From Alphaproteobacteria bacterium (GTDB lineage Bacteria; Myxococcota_A; UBA796; UBA2385): a stretch of DNA of 64,000 bases. Position numbers and translations under genes: made by a program. Each line of letters starts with the position of its first letter. Within the stretch, counting starts at the first letter, position 1. The stretch is from the NCBI GenBank assembly GCA_020632755.1, contig JACKEY010000006.1:124001-188000 (forward strand), in the 5' to 3' direction. Below are positions 13,736-22,482 of the stretch, in pieces. Below the pieces are notes generated by a model, which had not been told where the DNA came from, ran no database searches, and was given only the letters and a program-made list of their open reading frames with translations.

Positions 13736-15262
13736 TCACTCGGCGGGCAGGAACCGGAAGCTGGCGCCGAACCAGCTGGCGGTGGCCGTGGTGCCCTCGG
13801 TGACGACGGTCGGCAGGACCAGGGCGCTGCCGACCCCGTAGCGGCCCTCGAGCCAGGCCACCTGGGGCGGCGTGTCGATGCGACCGTTGTAGGCGTAGCT
13901 GTCCGGGTTGCTGGCGAAGGCCTGGGCGCCCACGACGTAGTCCCCGGGCTCCAGGCGGAAGGGCTCGACCGCCACGGTGCGGAAGCCGTCGAGCAGGGTG
14001 CTGTCGGCCGCGTCCCACGACGGCACGGTGGCCGTGGCCAGCAAGGCGCCGCTGTCCGTGTCCCACAGCCCGACGTCGGCGGTGTGGGCCAGGCCGTCGC
14101 CCCCGACGTCGAGCAGGCCCATGTCCGTGACCACGACTGCCCGGTCCAGGTGGAACCGCCAGCCGACCACGTAGTTGCCGGTGTAGCCGGAGCTGTAGCC
14201 GCCGGTCCAGGTCACCGCGGCCACCGGGGTGTCGGCGGGTTCTTCGCCCAGCAGCGCCTGGGCGAAGCGCTCGCCCATCACCCGCTGGCCCAGGCCCTGG
14301 TAGTGCCAGGGATCGGCCGGGTACAGGCCCAGGTCGTCGGTCTCGATGGCGAAGACGTAGGGGTCGGCGTCGGCGACCGCCTGCTGGGCGGCCCGCACGG
14401 TCTCGCGAAAGGCGCACACGCCGGTGCAGTCGATGCGGCCCAGGACGAAGGGCAGCTCGGGGTCGCGGAGATCGGAGCGCACCCGCTCGACCAGGTGCTG
14501 CAGGTTCACCTGGTAGGCGGCGGCGGTGTCGGCGTCGATGGCGTCGGACTCGCCCTGCATCCACACGAAGCCGGCGATCCGGTACTCGATGCCGGCTGCG
14601 TCCAGGGCGTCCCGGGCGGCGTCCACCGTGTCCATCAGGGTGGCGTAGCCCTCGCCGGCCGCCGGGTCGCCGGCGGCTTCGCCGGGGTGCCAGTAGGCCG
14701 CCAGGTCGGTGCCGCCGACGGCGTGCTTGATGAGCTTCACGTCGGTGTCGGGCAGGGCGTCGGCCAGGGTGCGGCCGAAGCTGACCTCGGGGCCGGTGTA
14801 CCGGGCCGTGCCCGAGCTGTAGGCACTGCTGGGGGCCAGGGGGCGCCACCGGGGCTCGCCGGACCACCAGATCTCGACATCGTCCTGGGCCAGCTGCAGT
14901 CGGGGCGGCAGGCCGTTGACCTGGCCGATGCCGACCATGTTGCTCTGGCCGGCCAGCACCCAGACCCGGACGGTGCGCGGGCTGTCGCCGCTGTCGACCC
15001 CGCCGCTGTCACCGCTGTCGGCGCCGCCGCCGTCGCTGCTGCCGCTGTCGGTGCCGCCGCCGTCGGAGACGCCGCTGTCGCCGCCGTCGCTGCCGCTGTC
15101 AGAGCTGCCGCTGTCGTCGACGCCCGCGTCCGTGGGCCCGCCACTGTCCGCACCGGCGGAGGGCGCCGGCACGCACTGATCCCCGCGCAGCACGGTCCCC
15201 GGCCCGCAGGACAGGTCCGCGGACGTGCAGGCCGAGACGAACAGTGGGACCGCGAAGATCAC
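13736..15262 (-). CDS. SASA-domain carbohydrate esterase lipoprotein
   Basis: A 508-aa lipoprotein. Signal sequence IFAVPLFVSACTS contains the lipobox, followed by a long Asp/Ser/Gly linker (about residues 38-90) encoded by CGCTGTCGC-type repeats. The catalytic domain then has the sialate O-acetylesterase/SGNH blocks: VWVLAGQSNMVG (nucleophile Ser), KHAVGGTDL, WMQGESDA and DPWHYQGLGQRVMG near the end. A beta-sandwich-like C-terminus of about 140 residues follows. SASA esterases remove acetyl groups from sugars such as sialic acid or xylan side chains; the substrate is unknown. GTG start, six bases behind TACAGT. Confidence 0.8.
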   Translation of the reverse strand: MIFAVPLFVSACTSADLSCGPGTVLRGDQCVPAPSAGADSGGPTDAGVDDSGSSDSGSDGGDSGVSDGGGTDSGSSDGGGADSGDSGGVDSGDSPRTVRVWVLAGQSNMVGIGQVNGLPPRLQLAQDDVEIWWSGEPRWRPLAPSSAYSSGTARYTGPEVSFGRTLADALPDTDVKLIKHAVGGTDLAAYWHPGEAAGDPAAGEGYATLMDTVDAARDALDAAGIEYRIAGFVWMQGESDAIDADTAAAYQVNLQHLVERVRSDLRDPELPFVLGRIDCTGVCAFRETVRAAQQAVADADPYVFAIETDDLGLYPADPWHYQGLGQRVMGERFAQALLGEEPADTPVAAVTWTGGYSSGYTGNYVVGWRFHLDRAVVVTDMGLLDVGGDGLAHTADVGLWDTDSGALLATATVPSWDAADSTLLDGFRTVAVEPFRLEPGDYVVGAQAFASNPDSYAYNGRIDTPPQVAWLEGRYGVGSALVLPTVVTEGTTATASWFGASFRFLPAE

Positions 15263-15268
15263 GGTCCC

Positions 15269-15274
15269 ACTGTA
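15269..15274 (-). promoter_or_regulatory. Predicted -10 element (TACAGT) of a leaderless mRNA
   Basis: Minus-strand TACAGT, then GGGACC, then the GTG at 15262. Same hexamer and spacing as at 11540-11545. Confidence 0.5.
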
Positions 15275-15297
15275 GCGGAGGCGCCGAGGCCGAAGGC

Positions 15298-17067
15298 TCA
15301 GAGCAGGTCGATGTCGATGTCGACCATGCTGCCCTTGCCGGCGGCGACCTTCTTCGCGTAGAGCGCGGCTTCGGGCAGGATCTGCTCGAAGAAGAACCGG
15401 CCGGTCTGCAGCTTGCTCTGCCGCAGCTTGTCGTCGGCGGGCCGGGCCATGACCGTGCAGAGCTGACGCAGCCACACGTGGCCCAGGGTCACGAGCGCGA
15501 ACTGGTTGAGGTAGTTGCTGCCGACCGCGCCCACCAGCTCGGGGTCCTTCATGGCCTTGCCGCCCAGGTCCATGGTGGTCTGGGTCAGCCGACCGGCTTC
15601 CTTGCCCATGGCGGCCACGAAGGGCGCGAGCTCCGGGAAGGCGCCAGCGGCCTCGATCTGGGCCGTCACTTCACCGGCGAAGCGCTGCAGCAGGCGGCCA
15701 CCGCCCATCGGCAGCTTGCGGCCGACCAGGTCCAGTGCCTGGATGTGGTTCGTGCCTTCGTAGATCATCGCGATGCGCACGTCGCGCAGGTACTGCTCGA
15801 CCGGCCAGTCCTGGGTGAAACCGGCGCCGCCCATGACCTGCATGGACTCGCTGGTGTTCAGGAAGCCGCGCTCGCTGCCGTAGCTCTTGATGATCGGGGT
15901 CAGCAGGGCCACCAGGTCGCTGGCGGCGGCCTTGGCGTCGGCGTCTTCGGACTTGTGCATGATGTCGTACTGGATGGCGATCCAGGCGACGAGTCCGCGC
16001 AGGCCTTCGGTGGTCGACTTCACGGTCAGCAGCATCCGGCGCACGTCGGGGTGCACCAGGATGTTGTCGGCCTTGTGGTCGGCGTCGCGCTTCTTGGGGT
16101 CCAGGCTGCGGCTCTGGCGGCGGTCCTTGGCGAATTCCAGGGCCGCCTGGTAGGCCGCATGGCCCAGCGACACACCCTCGATGCCGACCTGCAGCCGCGC
16201 GGCGTTCATCATGGTGAACATGCACTTCATGCCGCGGTGGGGCTCGCCGACCAGGTAGCCGGTGGCGCCTTCGAGGTTCATCACACAGGTGGGGCTCGCG
16301 TGGATGCCCATCTTGTGGTCGGTGCCGCCGCAGAAGATCGGGTTGCGGCTGCCGTCGTCCATGAACTTGGGCACCAGGAAGGTGCTGATGCCGCGGGTGC
16401 CGTCGGGGGCATCGGGCAGGCGGGCGAGCACCAGGTGGACGATGTTGTCCGTCATGTCGTGCTCACCGAAGGTGATCCAGATCTTGGTGCCGCTGAGCTT
16501 GTAGACGTCGCCGTCGGGCTCGGCCTTGGTGGTCAGCAGGCCCAGGTCCGTGCCGCAGTGGGGCTCGGTCAGGCACATGGTGCCGCCCCACTCACCGCTG
16601 ATCAGCTTGGGCAGGTACTTCTCCTTCTGCTCTTCGCTGCCGTGGGCCTCGAGCGCGTCGATGAGGCCGGCCGCCAGGCCGCCGCACATCGAGAAGGACT
16701 TGTTGCTGGCGATGAGCACCTCGCTGGCCAGGGTCGCCAGGACGAAGGGCGCGCCGATGCCGCCGTGCTCGGGCTCGAAGGGCAGGCTGGTGAAGCCGTT
16801 CTCGGCGTAGGCCTTCCAGGCGTCGACGAAGCCCGGGGGCATGGTGACGCTGTGGTCGGCCGGGTCGTACTTCACGCCGATGCTGTCGCCGGGGTCGTTG
16901 AGCGGGGCCAGCACGTCGATGCAGAACCGGGCGTACTCGTCGATCATCGACAGGCCGGTCTCCAGGTCGAAGTCCTGGTAGGCGGCCATGGTCTGCACGG
17001 TCGTCTCGTAGTCGAAGGCTTCCAGCAGGAAGCGGATGTCGTCGAGGGGGGCCTGGTAGCGGCTCAT
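15298..17067 (-). CDS. Acyl-CoA dehydrogenase (long form, DmdC/FadE-like)
   Basis: A 589-aa flavoprotein. The N-terminal helical domain is followed by the FAD/substrate segment MCLTEPHCGTDLGLLTTKA and WITFGEHDMTDNIVHLVLA, then a C-terminal helical domain with MQVMGGAGFTQDWPVEQYLR and the catalytic-base region IAMIYEGTNHIQALDLVGRK. An extra C-terminal domain of about 120 residues marks the 580-600-aa class, which includes 3-methylmercaptopropionyl-CoA dehydrogenase. It oxidises an acyl-CoA to the enoyl-CoA, passing electrons to ETF. Chain length cannot be read from sequence. Start ATG behind GGAGCTCCCCC. It is monocistronic as far as visible. Confidence 0.9.
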   Translation of the reverse strand: MSRYQAPLDDIRFLLEAFDYETTVQTMAAYQDFDLETGLSMIDEYARFCIDVLAPLNDPGDSIGVKYDPADHSVTMPPGFVDAWKAYAENGFTSLPFEPEHGGIGAPFVLATLASEVLIASNKSFSMCGGLAAGLIDALEAHGSEEQKEKYLPKLISGEWGGTMCLTEPHCGTDLGLLTTKAEPDGDVYKLSGTKIWITFGEHDMTDNIVHLVLARLPDAPDGTRGISTFLVPKFMDDGSRNPIFCGGTDHKMGIHASPTCVMNLEGATGYLVGEPHRGMKCMFTMMNAARLQVGIEGVSLGHAAYQAALEFAKDRRQSRSLDPKKRDADHKADNILVHPDVRRMLLTVKSTTEGLRGLVAWIAIQYDIMHKSEDADAKAAASDLVALLTPIIKSYGSERGFLNTSESMQVMGGAGFTQDWPVEQYLRDVRIAMIYEGTNHIQALDLVGRKLPMGGGRLLQRFAGEVTAQIEAAGAFPELAPFVAAMGKEAGRLTQTTMDLGGKAMKDPELVGAVGSNYLNQFALVTLGHVWLRQLCTVMARPADDKLRQSKLQTGRFFFEQILPEAALYAKKVAAGKGSMVDIDIDLL

Positions 17068-17194
17068 GGGGGAGCTCCGGGAGCGGTCAGGGGAGGAGAG
17101 GCAGGGAAAGGGGGTCGAGCTAATCCGTCCAGCGCGCCGGGCGAGGGAACGCAGGGTCGCAGGAGGGGCACGCTCGGCGGGTCGGTCGGCGCGC

Positions 17195-18112
17195 TCAGTC
17201 GGCGGCGGGGGGCAGCGAGCCGTCCCCGGCCGAGGTGAGCACTTCCAGGATGCGCTGCACCCGCGAGCCGTGCAGCAGCAGGCTGGGGGCGCCCTGGGGG
17301 CCTTCGGGGTCTTCGTCCAGGGGGTCGAAGCGCAGCCCGGCGGCCAGGTCGCTGGACAGGGCGCCGGCGATCCAGGTGTGCACGGCCCGGCCGGGCAGCG
17401 GCGTGCCGGTCAGGCGCACCTGCAGCAGGCTGGCGGTGACCTGGCCGTGCAGGCGCAGGGCTTCGGTCGTCAGCGGACTGCTGTCCCACAGGGCCATGCG
17501 CTCGTCGTTGGACACGGCCCGGCGGGCGGCGGCTTCGGCCGCGCGGACCAGGGCGGGGTCGCCCACCGCCGGCGTCACGGTGAGGTGCAGGCGCAGGCGC
17601 CCGGGGCGGGTGGCCATGCGGGCCAGGACCATGGGCAGGGCCGGGGTCATCCACGCATGGTTGGCGTCGAGCAGGCCCTGGGGGTCGTCGGTGTCGTCGG
17701 CCAGGCCCAGGGCCGGGCCGTCTTCGACGTCCGGGGCGACCGGGCTGTCGTGCACGAACCAGTCCCAGGCGTCCAGCAGGGCCCCCAGGTCTTCGGTGGC
17801 GGCGGCGAGCGCGCGGTCGGCGGCGTCGGGGGTCTCGGCCCGCCGCGACAGGCCGATCCACGCGGCGCCGGGCTGGTTCGCGCCGATCTCGACCACGAAG
17901 TGCAGGGACGCCGAGCGGCCGCTGTCCTGCAGCCAGGTGGCCAGGGTGGACGCGGCGAGGGGAGTGGCGGGCAGCGCGTCGCCGCCGTCACCGTCGCCAT
18001 CGTCACTCTCGGCGTCCGAGGGTGTGGCCTGGCGCCAGGCCGTGGCCTGCGGCAGCGACCAGGGTCCCACCGCGTGGGTCGTCACCTGGGGATCGGTCCA
18101 GTGCGCGGGCAT
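17195..18112 (-). CDS. Hypothetical protein (possible DcrB/chaperone-like fold)
   Basis: A 305-aa soluble protein with no signal peptide. It starts MPAHWTDPQVTTHAVGPWSL, has an acidic low-complexity stretch (SDAESDDGDGDGGD), then alternating strands and helices (SASLHFVVEIGANQPGAAWI, PGRLRLHLTVTPAVGD). The C-terminus has SLLLHGSRVQRILEVLTSA. Codon use is typical of its neighbours and the start has GGGAGCCC before the ATG, so it is probably a real gene. I do not recognise a family. It lies upstream of the acyl-CoA dehydrogenase on the same strand, 127 bases away. Confidence 0.55.
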   Translation of the reverse strand: MPAHWTDPQVTTHAVGPWSLPQATAWRQATPSDAESDDGDGDGGDALPATPLAASTLATWLQDSGRSASLHFVVEIGANQPGAAWIGLSRRAETPDAADRALAAATEDLGALLDAWDWFVHDSPVAPDVEDGPALGLADDTDDPQGLLDANHAWMTPALPMVLARMATRPGRLRLHLTVTPAVGDPALVRAAEAAARRAVSNDERMALWDSSPLTTEALRLHGQVTASLLQVRLTGTPLPGRAVHTWIAGALSSDLAAGLRFDPLDEDPEGPQGAPSLLLHGSRVQRILEVLTSAGDGSLPPAAD

Positions 18113-18191
18113 GGGCTCCCGTCGAGGGCGGAGAGGGGGGGGAGAGGAGGTTCTAAGCGACCCCGCCGCCGCGCGCCGGACAGAAAGCGCC

Positions 18192-19406
18192 CTACCAGCA
18201 GCGGTCGTTCTCGACCCCCGGGGTGCCGGGCTCGCCCCCGCTGGTCATCACCGTCGTCTGGCCGCACCAGTGGGCCATGTCGTCGTTGCCCTCGGCCGTC
18301 AGCTCGCGCGGGTCGACCCCCACCGCCTGGGCGGTGCGGACCCAGCTGTCGTCGTAGACCAGCCGGTCGATCTCGACGCCGTCGGGACGCTCGAGGATCA
18401 CCTCGTCGCCGTTGTTGCCGAAGGCCATGCCGGGCGGCGGCAGGTCCGGCCGCAGGAACCACGCGTCGCAGCCCTCGACGCCGCCGTTGGTGATCGGGTT
18501 CATCTCGGCGCAGACCAGGAAGTACTCGCCCGGCGGGATGCGCATGCTCTCGGAGATGACCCAGGTGTCGTAGTCGTCGTCCCGCAGCGTGTAGCCGTGG
18601 ATGTCGATGGTCCGGCCCGACGTGTTGTAGAGCTCGAACCACTCGCCGGCGGTGTCGTAGACGACTTCGGGGTTGACCATCAGCTCGCTGAGCACGAGAT
18701 CGCCCGGCTCGGCGTCGTCTTCGTCGATGGCGCCGCTGTCGCCGCCGCCTTCTTCGATGAACACCCGCACCGTGTCGGTGCCCGTCTCGCCGTCGGTGTC
18801 GGTGACCGACAGGGTCACCTGGTGCACGCCCTCGGACAGCGACTCGGTCAGCAGGATGCTGCGGCCCTCGCTGGACAGCTCGCCCGGCAGCGCGCCGTCC
18901 AGGTCGCTGCTCCACGCGAAGACCAGGTCCTCGGCCGGCGTGGTGTCGTCGGTGGCCTCGCCCTGGAAGCTGACCTGCTGGCCGGGGGCCCAGGTGCTGT
19001 CCATCTCGGGCGCGGTGATGGTCACCGTCGGCGCCCCGAGCGGACCCATCACCAGGTACTCCAGGGTGTGGTCCCCGTAGTCGTCGTCGCTGTCGGTGAC
19101 GGCCAGCCGGACCAGCTGCGGGCCCGGCGCCAGGTCGGAGGGGTCGATCCCGGCCGCCACGGCGCCGTCGGCGTCGGGGCGGCTGTCGATGCGAAGCTCG
19201 CCGAGCTCCCACCAGGCCGTCAGGGTGTCGGCGTCGTCCTGCTCGTCGCTCACCACGCCGGTCAGCGTGATGAGGCCCGAGCCCTGGCGCCAGGGGTCGT
19301 CGGCGGTGGGGGAGGAAATGCGCGCCGTCGGCGGCGAGGGGATGCGGCCGAGCTTGGTGTCGGAGCCGCAGGCCAGCAGCAGGGCGGCGGGGAGGAGGAA
19401 GGTCAC
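18192..19406 (-). CDS. Lipoprotein with Ig-like domains and a lamin-tail domain
   Basis: A 404-aa surface lipoprotein. Signal TFLLPAALLLACGSD ends in the lipobox. Two beta-sandwich (PKD/Ig-like) domains follow, each closing with a conserved pattern (GPQLVRLAVTDSDDDYGD and GVHQVTLSVTDTDGETGTD). After a GGGDSG linker comes a lamin-tail domain: DLVLSELMVNPEVVYDTAGE, WFELYNTSGRTIDIHGYTL and GDEVILERPDGVEIDRLVY. Such proteins are often adhesive or surface-structural. The GTG at 19406 is used because GGAG lies five bases before it; an earlier GTG (19427) is possible. Confidence 0.8.
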   Translation of the reverse strand: MTFLLPAALLLACGSDTKLGRIPSPPTARISSPTADDPWRQGSGLITLTGVVSDEQDDADTLTAWWELGELRIDSRPDADGAVAAGIDPSDLAPGPQLVRLAVTDSDDDYGDHTLEYLVMGPLGAPTVTITAPEMDSTWAPGQQVSFQGEATDDTTPAEDLVFAWSSDLDGALPGELSSEGRSILLTESLSEGVHQVTLSVTDTDGETGTDTVRVFIEEGGGDSGAIDEDDAEPGDLVLSELMVNPEVVYDTAGEWFELYNTSGRTIDIHGYTLRDDDYDTWVISESMRIPPGEYFLVCAEMNPITNGGVEGCDAWFLRPDLPPPGMAFGNNGDEVILERPDGVEIDRLVYDDSWVRTAQAVGVDPRELTAEGNDDMAHWCGQTTVMTSGGEPGTPGVENDRCW

Positions 19407-19484
19407 GGGTGCTCCAGCGAGGTGCACGGTAATCCGCGTGGATGGCGCTGGGGTGACGAAGGCACAGCGGGTGGGCTGCGTGTG

Positions 19485-19503
19485 GGACTAGCGTCGCTAG
19501 TCC
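19485..19503. repeat. CTAG palindrome (GGACTAGCG-T-CGCTAGTCC)
   Basis: Perfect nine-base arms around one T, in the 135-bp gap between the ceramidase-like gene and the lamin-tail lipoprotein, both on the minus strand. Position fits a terminator or transcript-stabilising hairpin, but no T-run follows. Confidence 0.5.
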
Positions 19504-19524
19504 AGGTCCGTCCCGGGGGCGGGA

Positions 19525-19537
19525 CTAGCGTTGCTAG
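19525..19537. repeat. Second CTAG palindrome (CTAGCG-T-TGCTAG)
   Basis: Six-base arms with one G-T pair, 22 bases from the previous palindrome and just past the stop of the ceramidase-like gene. Confidence 0.4.
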
Positions 19538-19541
19538 ACTC

Positions 19542-21476
19542 CTACCAGCGGTCGTCGATCCGCCCCTGGGCCTTCTGCAGCTCGGTCGCGAACACCCAGG
19601 TTGGCGACACGGTGTCCTCGTAGTGGTCGCCGTCGTCGGACAGCAGGCTCACTTCCTTGTTGAAGTCCGGCTCGGGCACGATGTAGCTCAGGTAGTTGTC
19701 GGCCATGCCGACGACGGCTTCGTGCGGCAGGTCGAAGGCATCGAGCAGGGGGGCCTGGGTCTCGTCGTAGGACAGCCGGTAGGGCGATGCGTGCATCCGG
19801 GTGCAGTCGCAGCCGTCCAGGGACATGCGCTCACGGCAGTCCTCGTACGCGATGCTGTCGCAGGCTTCGGGATGCTGGGGGAAGTAGATGGCGCCCCGGC
19901 CGCTGCCGCGGGCCGTCAGGTCGGCGACCTCGGCCTGCCAGGCGGGGTCGTCTTCCGGAAGGCCCCAGGCCAGCTCGGGCAGCAGCTCGCCCGGCACGGC
20001 GACCAGGCCCAGGTCGCCGAGCTGCAGCCGGAAGGTGCGGGTCTCGATGCAGCCCATGTCCTCGCCGCCCGGGGTCTCGGTGTCGTCGACCCACGGGCAC
20101 AGGTCCTCGTCGAAGACCGCGTCGTCGAGCCCCAGGTCGAACACGTCCATCGGGCCCAGCAGCTGGTAGGCGATGTTGGTGATCGGCAGGTAGAAGCCCT
20201 CGGCCTCGACCCGGATGGGCGAGGGGTCCAGCGGCTGGCCGGCATCGAGGGCCGCGATGGCGGCTTCGGCGATGTGCCAGCCGTGGCTGCGCACGAACTC
20301 CCAGGTGTCGCGCTCGGCCCACGCGGGCAGGGGCTCGCCGTCGTCGGTGGTCCGGGCGTCGCCCTCGGTCTTGCCGAAGCAGCCGCCGTCCGCCTCGTCG
20401 GCGACCTCCTCGGCCGAGCAGGTCTGGAAGACGTGGGTGCCGTCCTCCTCGACCAGCGGCAGGTCCCCGTTGAGGGCCGACTGCATGCCGCCCAGGCTCT
20501 CGGGCAGGTGCATGGCCACGCCGCCGTAGCGCGCCTCGAGCACCTGCCGGGTCACGCCGATCCAGTCGCTGCTGATGCTGTTGTTGTCGCCGCCCCAGGT
20601 CTCGGGGTGGCCCGACCAGTTGGTCAGCGTGAACACCGTGCCGCTGCCGTCGGGGCGGTTGCCCTGCAGCACCAGCAGCTGGTCGCTCACCAGCACGGGG
20701 TCGCGGCCGTCGTAGATCATGCCGTGCATCTTGGCGACGGGGTTGTCGCCGCCCCAGTCGCTGCCGTTGAACCAGCGGGAGCGATCGCGCATGCGCACGG
20801 TGCCGATCGTCAGGTCGACGGGCTCCATCGCCGCGGCGGCGTCGCGCACGGCCTGCTCGATCGCGTCGGGGATGGCGGCCTGGTACTCGGGGTCGATGCC
20901 CGACACCGGGTCGGCCAGGTTGAAGGGGTTGCCCCACAGGCCCATGGTGTCGGGGCCCTGGTGGTTGTGGCTCGAGCTGACGATGAGCCGGTCGGGATCG
21001 AAGCCTTCGGTCGCGACCAGCCGGTCGCGGGCCTCGTGGATGCGCGGGCTGCCGAGCCCGACGAAGTCCAGGGCCACGAAGGCGACGTACTCGCCGTCCT
21101 TGGCGATGACCGTCGCCCGGGCGTAGACCGGGTCGTGCACGCTGTCGGCCGGCCGCAGCGGCGAGAAGCCGCCGATCCACACGGCGTCGAACCAGCCGTT
21201 GCCGTTGACGTCGTCGAAGGGCTCGCCCTTGCACTCGCTGCCGTCGGGGTCCCACAGGCAGCCCTCGAACAGGTCGTTGCCATTGACGTCGGTCCAGGTC
21301 TCGACGATCTCCGGCGTCACGTCGACGATGGCGGCCCCGGCGTAGGTCACGCCGTCTTCGAGCAGCGGCATGTCGAGGGGAGGGCCGTCGTCGCCGCCGG
21401 GGCCCCCGGAGTCGGTCGCGGCCGTGCCGCCCTTGTCGGCGCAGGCGACGAGCAGGAGGAGGGGGAGGAGGGGCAT
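19542..21476 (-). CDS. Neutral/alkaline ceramidase-like lipoprotein
   Basis: A 644-aa lipoprotein. Lipobox in PLLPLLLLVACADKG, then a DSGGPGGDDG linker. The N-terminal domain has the zinc/catalytic layout of neutral ceramidase-type enzymes: AGAAIVDVTPE, DPVYARATVIAKDGEYVAFV, DFVGLG and DRLIVSSSHNHQGPDTMG, where SSHNHQGP corresponds to the THTHSGP motif. Asp/Asn-rich insertions (DVNGNDLFEG, DVNGNGWFDA) look like calcium loops. Later TNWSGHPETWG supplies further histidine. Family enzymes hydrolyse ceramide amides; relatives with other substrates exist. Monocistronic on the minus strand. Confidence 0.75.
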   Translation of the reverse strand: MPLLPLLLLVACADKGGTAATDSGGPGGDDGPPLDMPLLEDGVTYAGAAIVDVTPEIVETWTDVNGNDLFEGCLWDPDGSECKGEPFDDVNGNGWFDAVWIGGFSPLRPADSVHDPVYARATVIAKDGEYVAFVALDFVGLGSPRIHEARDRLVATEGFDPDRLIVSSSHNHQGPDTMGLWGNPFNLADPVSGIDPEYQAAIPDAIEQAVRDAAAAMEPVDLTIGTVRMRDRSRWFNGSDWGGDNPVAKMHGMIYDGRDPVLVSDQLLVLQGNRPDGSGTVFTLTNWSGHPETWGGDNNSISSDWIGVTRQVLEARYGGVAMHLPESLGGMQSALNGDLPLVEEDGTHVFQTCSAEEVADEADGGCFGKTEGDARTTDDGEPLPAWAERDTWEFVRSHGWHIAEAAIAALDAGQPLDPSPIRVEAEGFYLPITNIAYQLLGPMDVFDLGLDDAVFDEDLCPWVDDTETPGGEDMGCIETRTFRLQLGDLGLVAVPGELLPELAWGLPEDDPAWQAEVADLTARGSGRGAIYFPQHPEACDSIAYEDCRERMSLDGCDCTRMHASPYRLSYDETQAPLLDAFDLPHEAVVGMADNYLSYIVPEPDFNKEVSLLSDDGDHYEDTVSPTWVFATELQKAQGRIDDRW

Positions 21477-21645
21477 GACGGGTCCCGGGGAGGGGGCGGA
21501 AGGGGCGCATCATAGCGGGCGATCTCCCTGCCGAGTGGGACATCGATGCCCCACCCTGCCGCCCCAGGGGCGGGGCAGGCACGCCCCACCCCTCCCTGCT
21601 GGCGCACACTTGCGAACGGTACGGTTCTTGCTGCGTTTCCGGGCG

Positions 21646-22482
21646 ATGCGCGCCTCCGTCCCCGGCTCCCTCCCGGCCCTCCTCCTGGCCCTCCTCCTGG
21701 GTCCGACCTCCTCGCACGCGGCCCCGCGGGTCGTCGAAGCCTGGGTGGCCTGGGGGTCGGCCTCGGGACTCTCTCTCTCCCCCGGAGGCCCGGACCAGCT
21801 CGCCCAGGGCCCCGAGCAGCTCGCGGTCGGCCCCGACGGGGTCCCCTGGCTGTTCGACCCCGTCCAGGGCGAGGTCGTCCCCCTGGCCGCCGACGGGGGT
21901 GCGCATCGCTCCTTTCCCGTCCGCCACTGCAGCGACCTGCTGGTGGTCGACGACGGTCTGCTGGTGCTGGACCACAGCGCCCGGACCCTGACCCTGTGGT
22001 CGCCCCAGGGGGTGGCCCTCGACTCCATCGAGCTGCCGGCCCTGGTCCCGACCCACGTCGGCCTGGCGGTCGACGGCGACCGGGTCCTGGCGCGGGACCC
22101 CTTCGGGAACCTGCACCCGGTCGGCGTGCTGGACGGTGGGCTCCGCAAGGAGGACGGCCCGCTCGAGGAGGTCGGAACGGGCGTGCGCTGGCGGGAGGGC
22201 ATGCTGTCGACGGAGGGGCTGCAGCTGTCGCTCCCCGACGCCCTGCGGGCCAGCGGCCAGCGGTTCGGCGACTGGCTGATCGTCGACGAGGTCCGGTCGG
22301 ACGAGGGCCCGCTGGTGGTCGAGCGCACGGCCTGGCACGTGCCGACGGGACAGTCGGTGGCGCTGCCGGTCCGGGATCGGGCCTATGCCCCGCGCGGCGA
22401 CGCGGCGGCCCTGCCCGACGGCGGGCTGCTGGTGCTGGTGCCGTGGGACGACGGCCTGTCGCTGATCGAGGTGCAGCCATGA
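21646..22482 (+). CDS. Exported beta-propeller-like protein
   Basis: A 278-aa protein with a signal peptide (SLPALLLALLLGPTSSHAAP). The mature part is a series of short beta repeats containing LAVGPDGVPWLFDP, LLVVDDGLLVLDHSARTLTL and LAVDGDRVLARDPFGNLHPV, the rhythm of NHL/PQQ-like propeller blades. No catalytic motif is seen. The next gene, an NlpC/P60-like protein, overlaps its stop (ATGA), so the two exported proteins are made together; a regulatory or anchoring partnership is possible. Diverges from the ceramidase-like gene across 169 bp. Confidence 0.65.
   Translation: MRASVPGSLPALLLALLLGPTSSHAAPRVVEAWVAWGSASGLSLSPGGPDQLAQGPEQLAVGPDGVPWLFDPVQGEVVPLAADGGAHRSFPVRHCSDLLVVDDGLLVLDHSARTLTLWSPQGVALDSIELPALVPTHVGLAVDGDRVLARDPFGNLHPVGVLDGGLRKEDGPLEEVGTGVRWREGMLSTEGLQLSLPDALRASGQRFGDWLIVDEVRSDEGPLVVERTAWHVPTGQSVALPVRDRAYAPRGDAAALPDGGLLVLVPWDDGLSLIEVQP

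Noticed and set aside
17235..21515. A very long open frame on the plus strand (over 1400 codons), antisense to four minus-strand genes.
   Set aside because: It is rich in Gly, Ala, Arg, Val and His with no domain. It is the expected shadow of GC-rich genes; the minus strand holds recognisable proteins.
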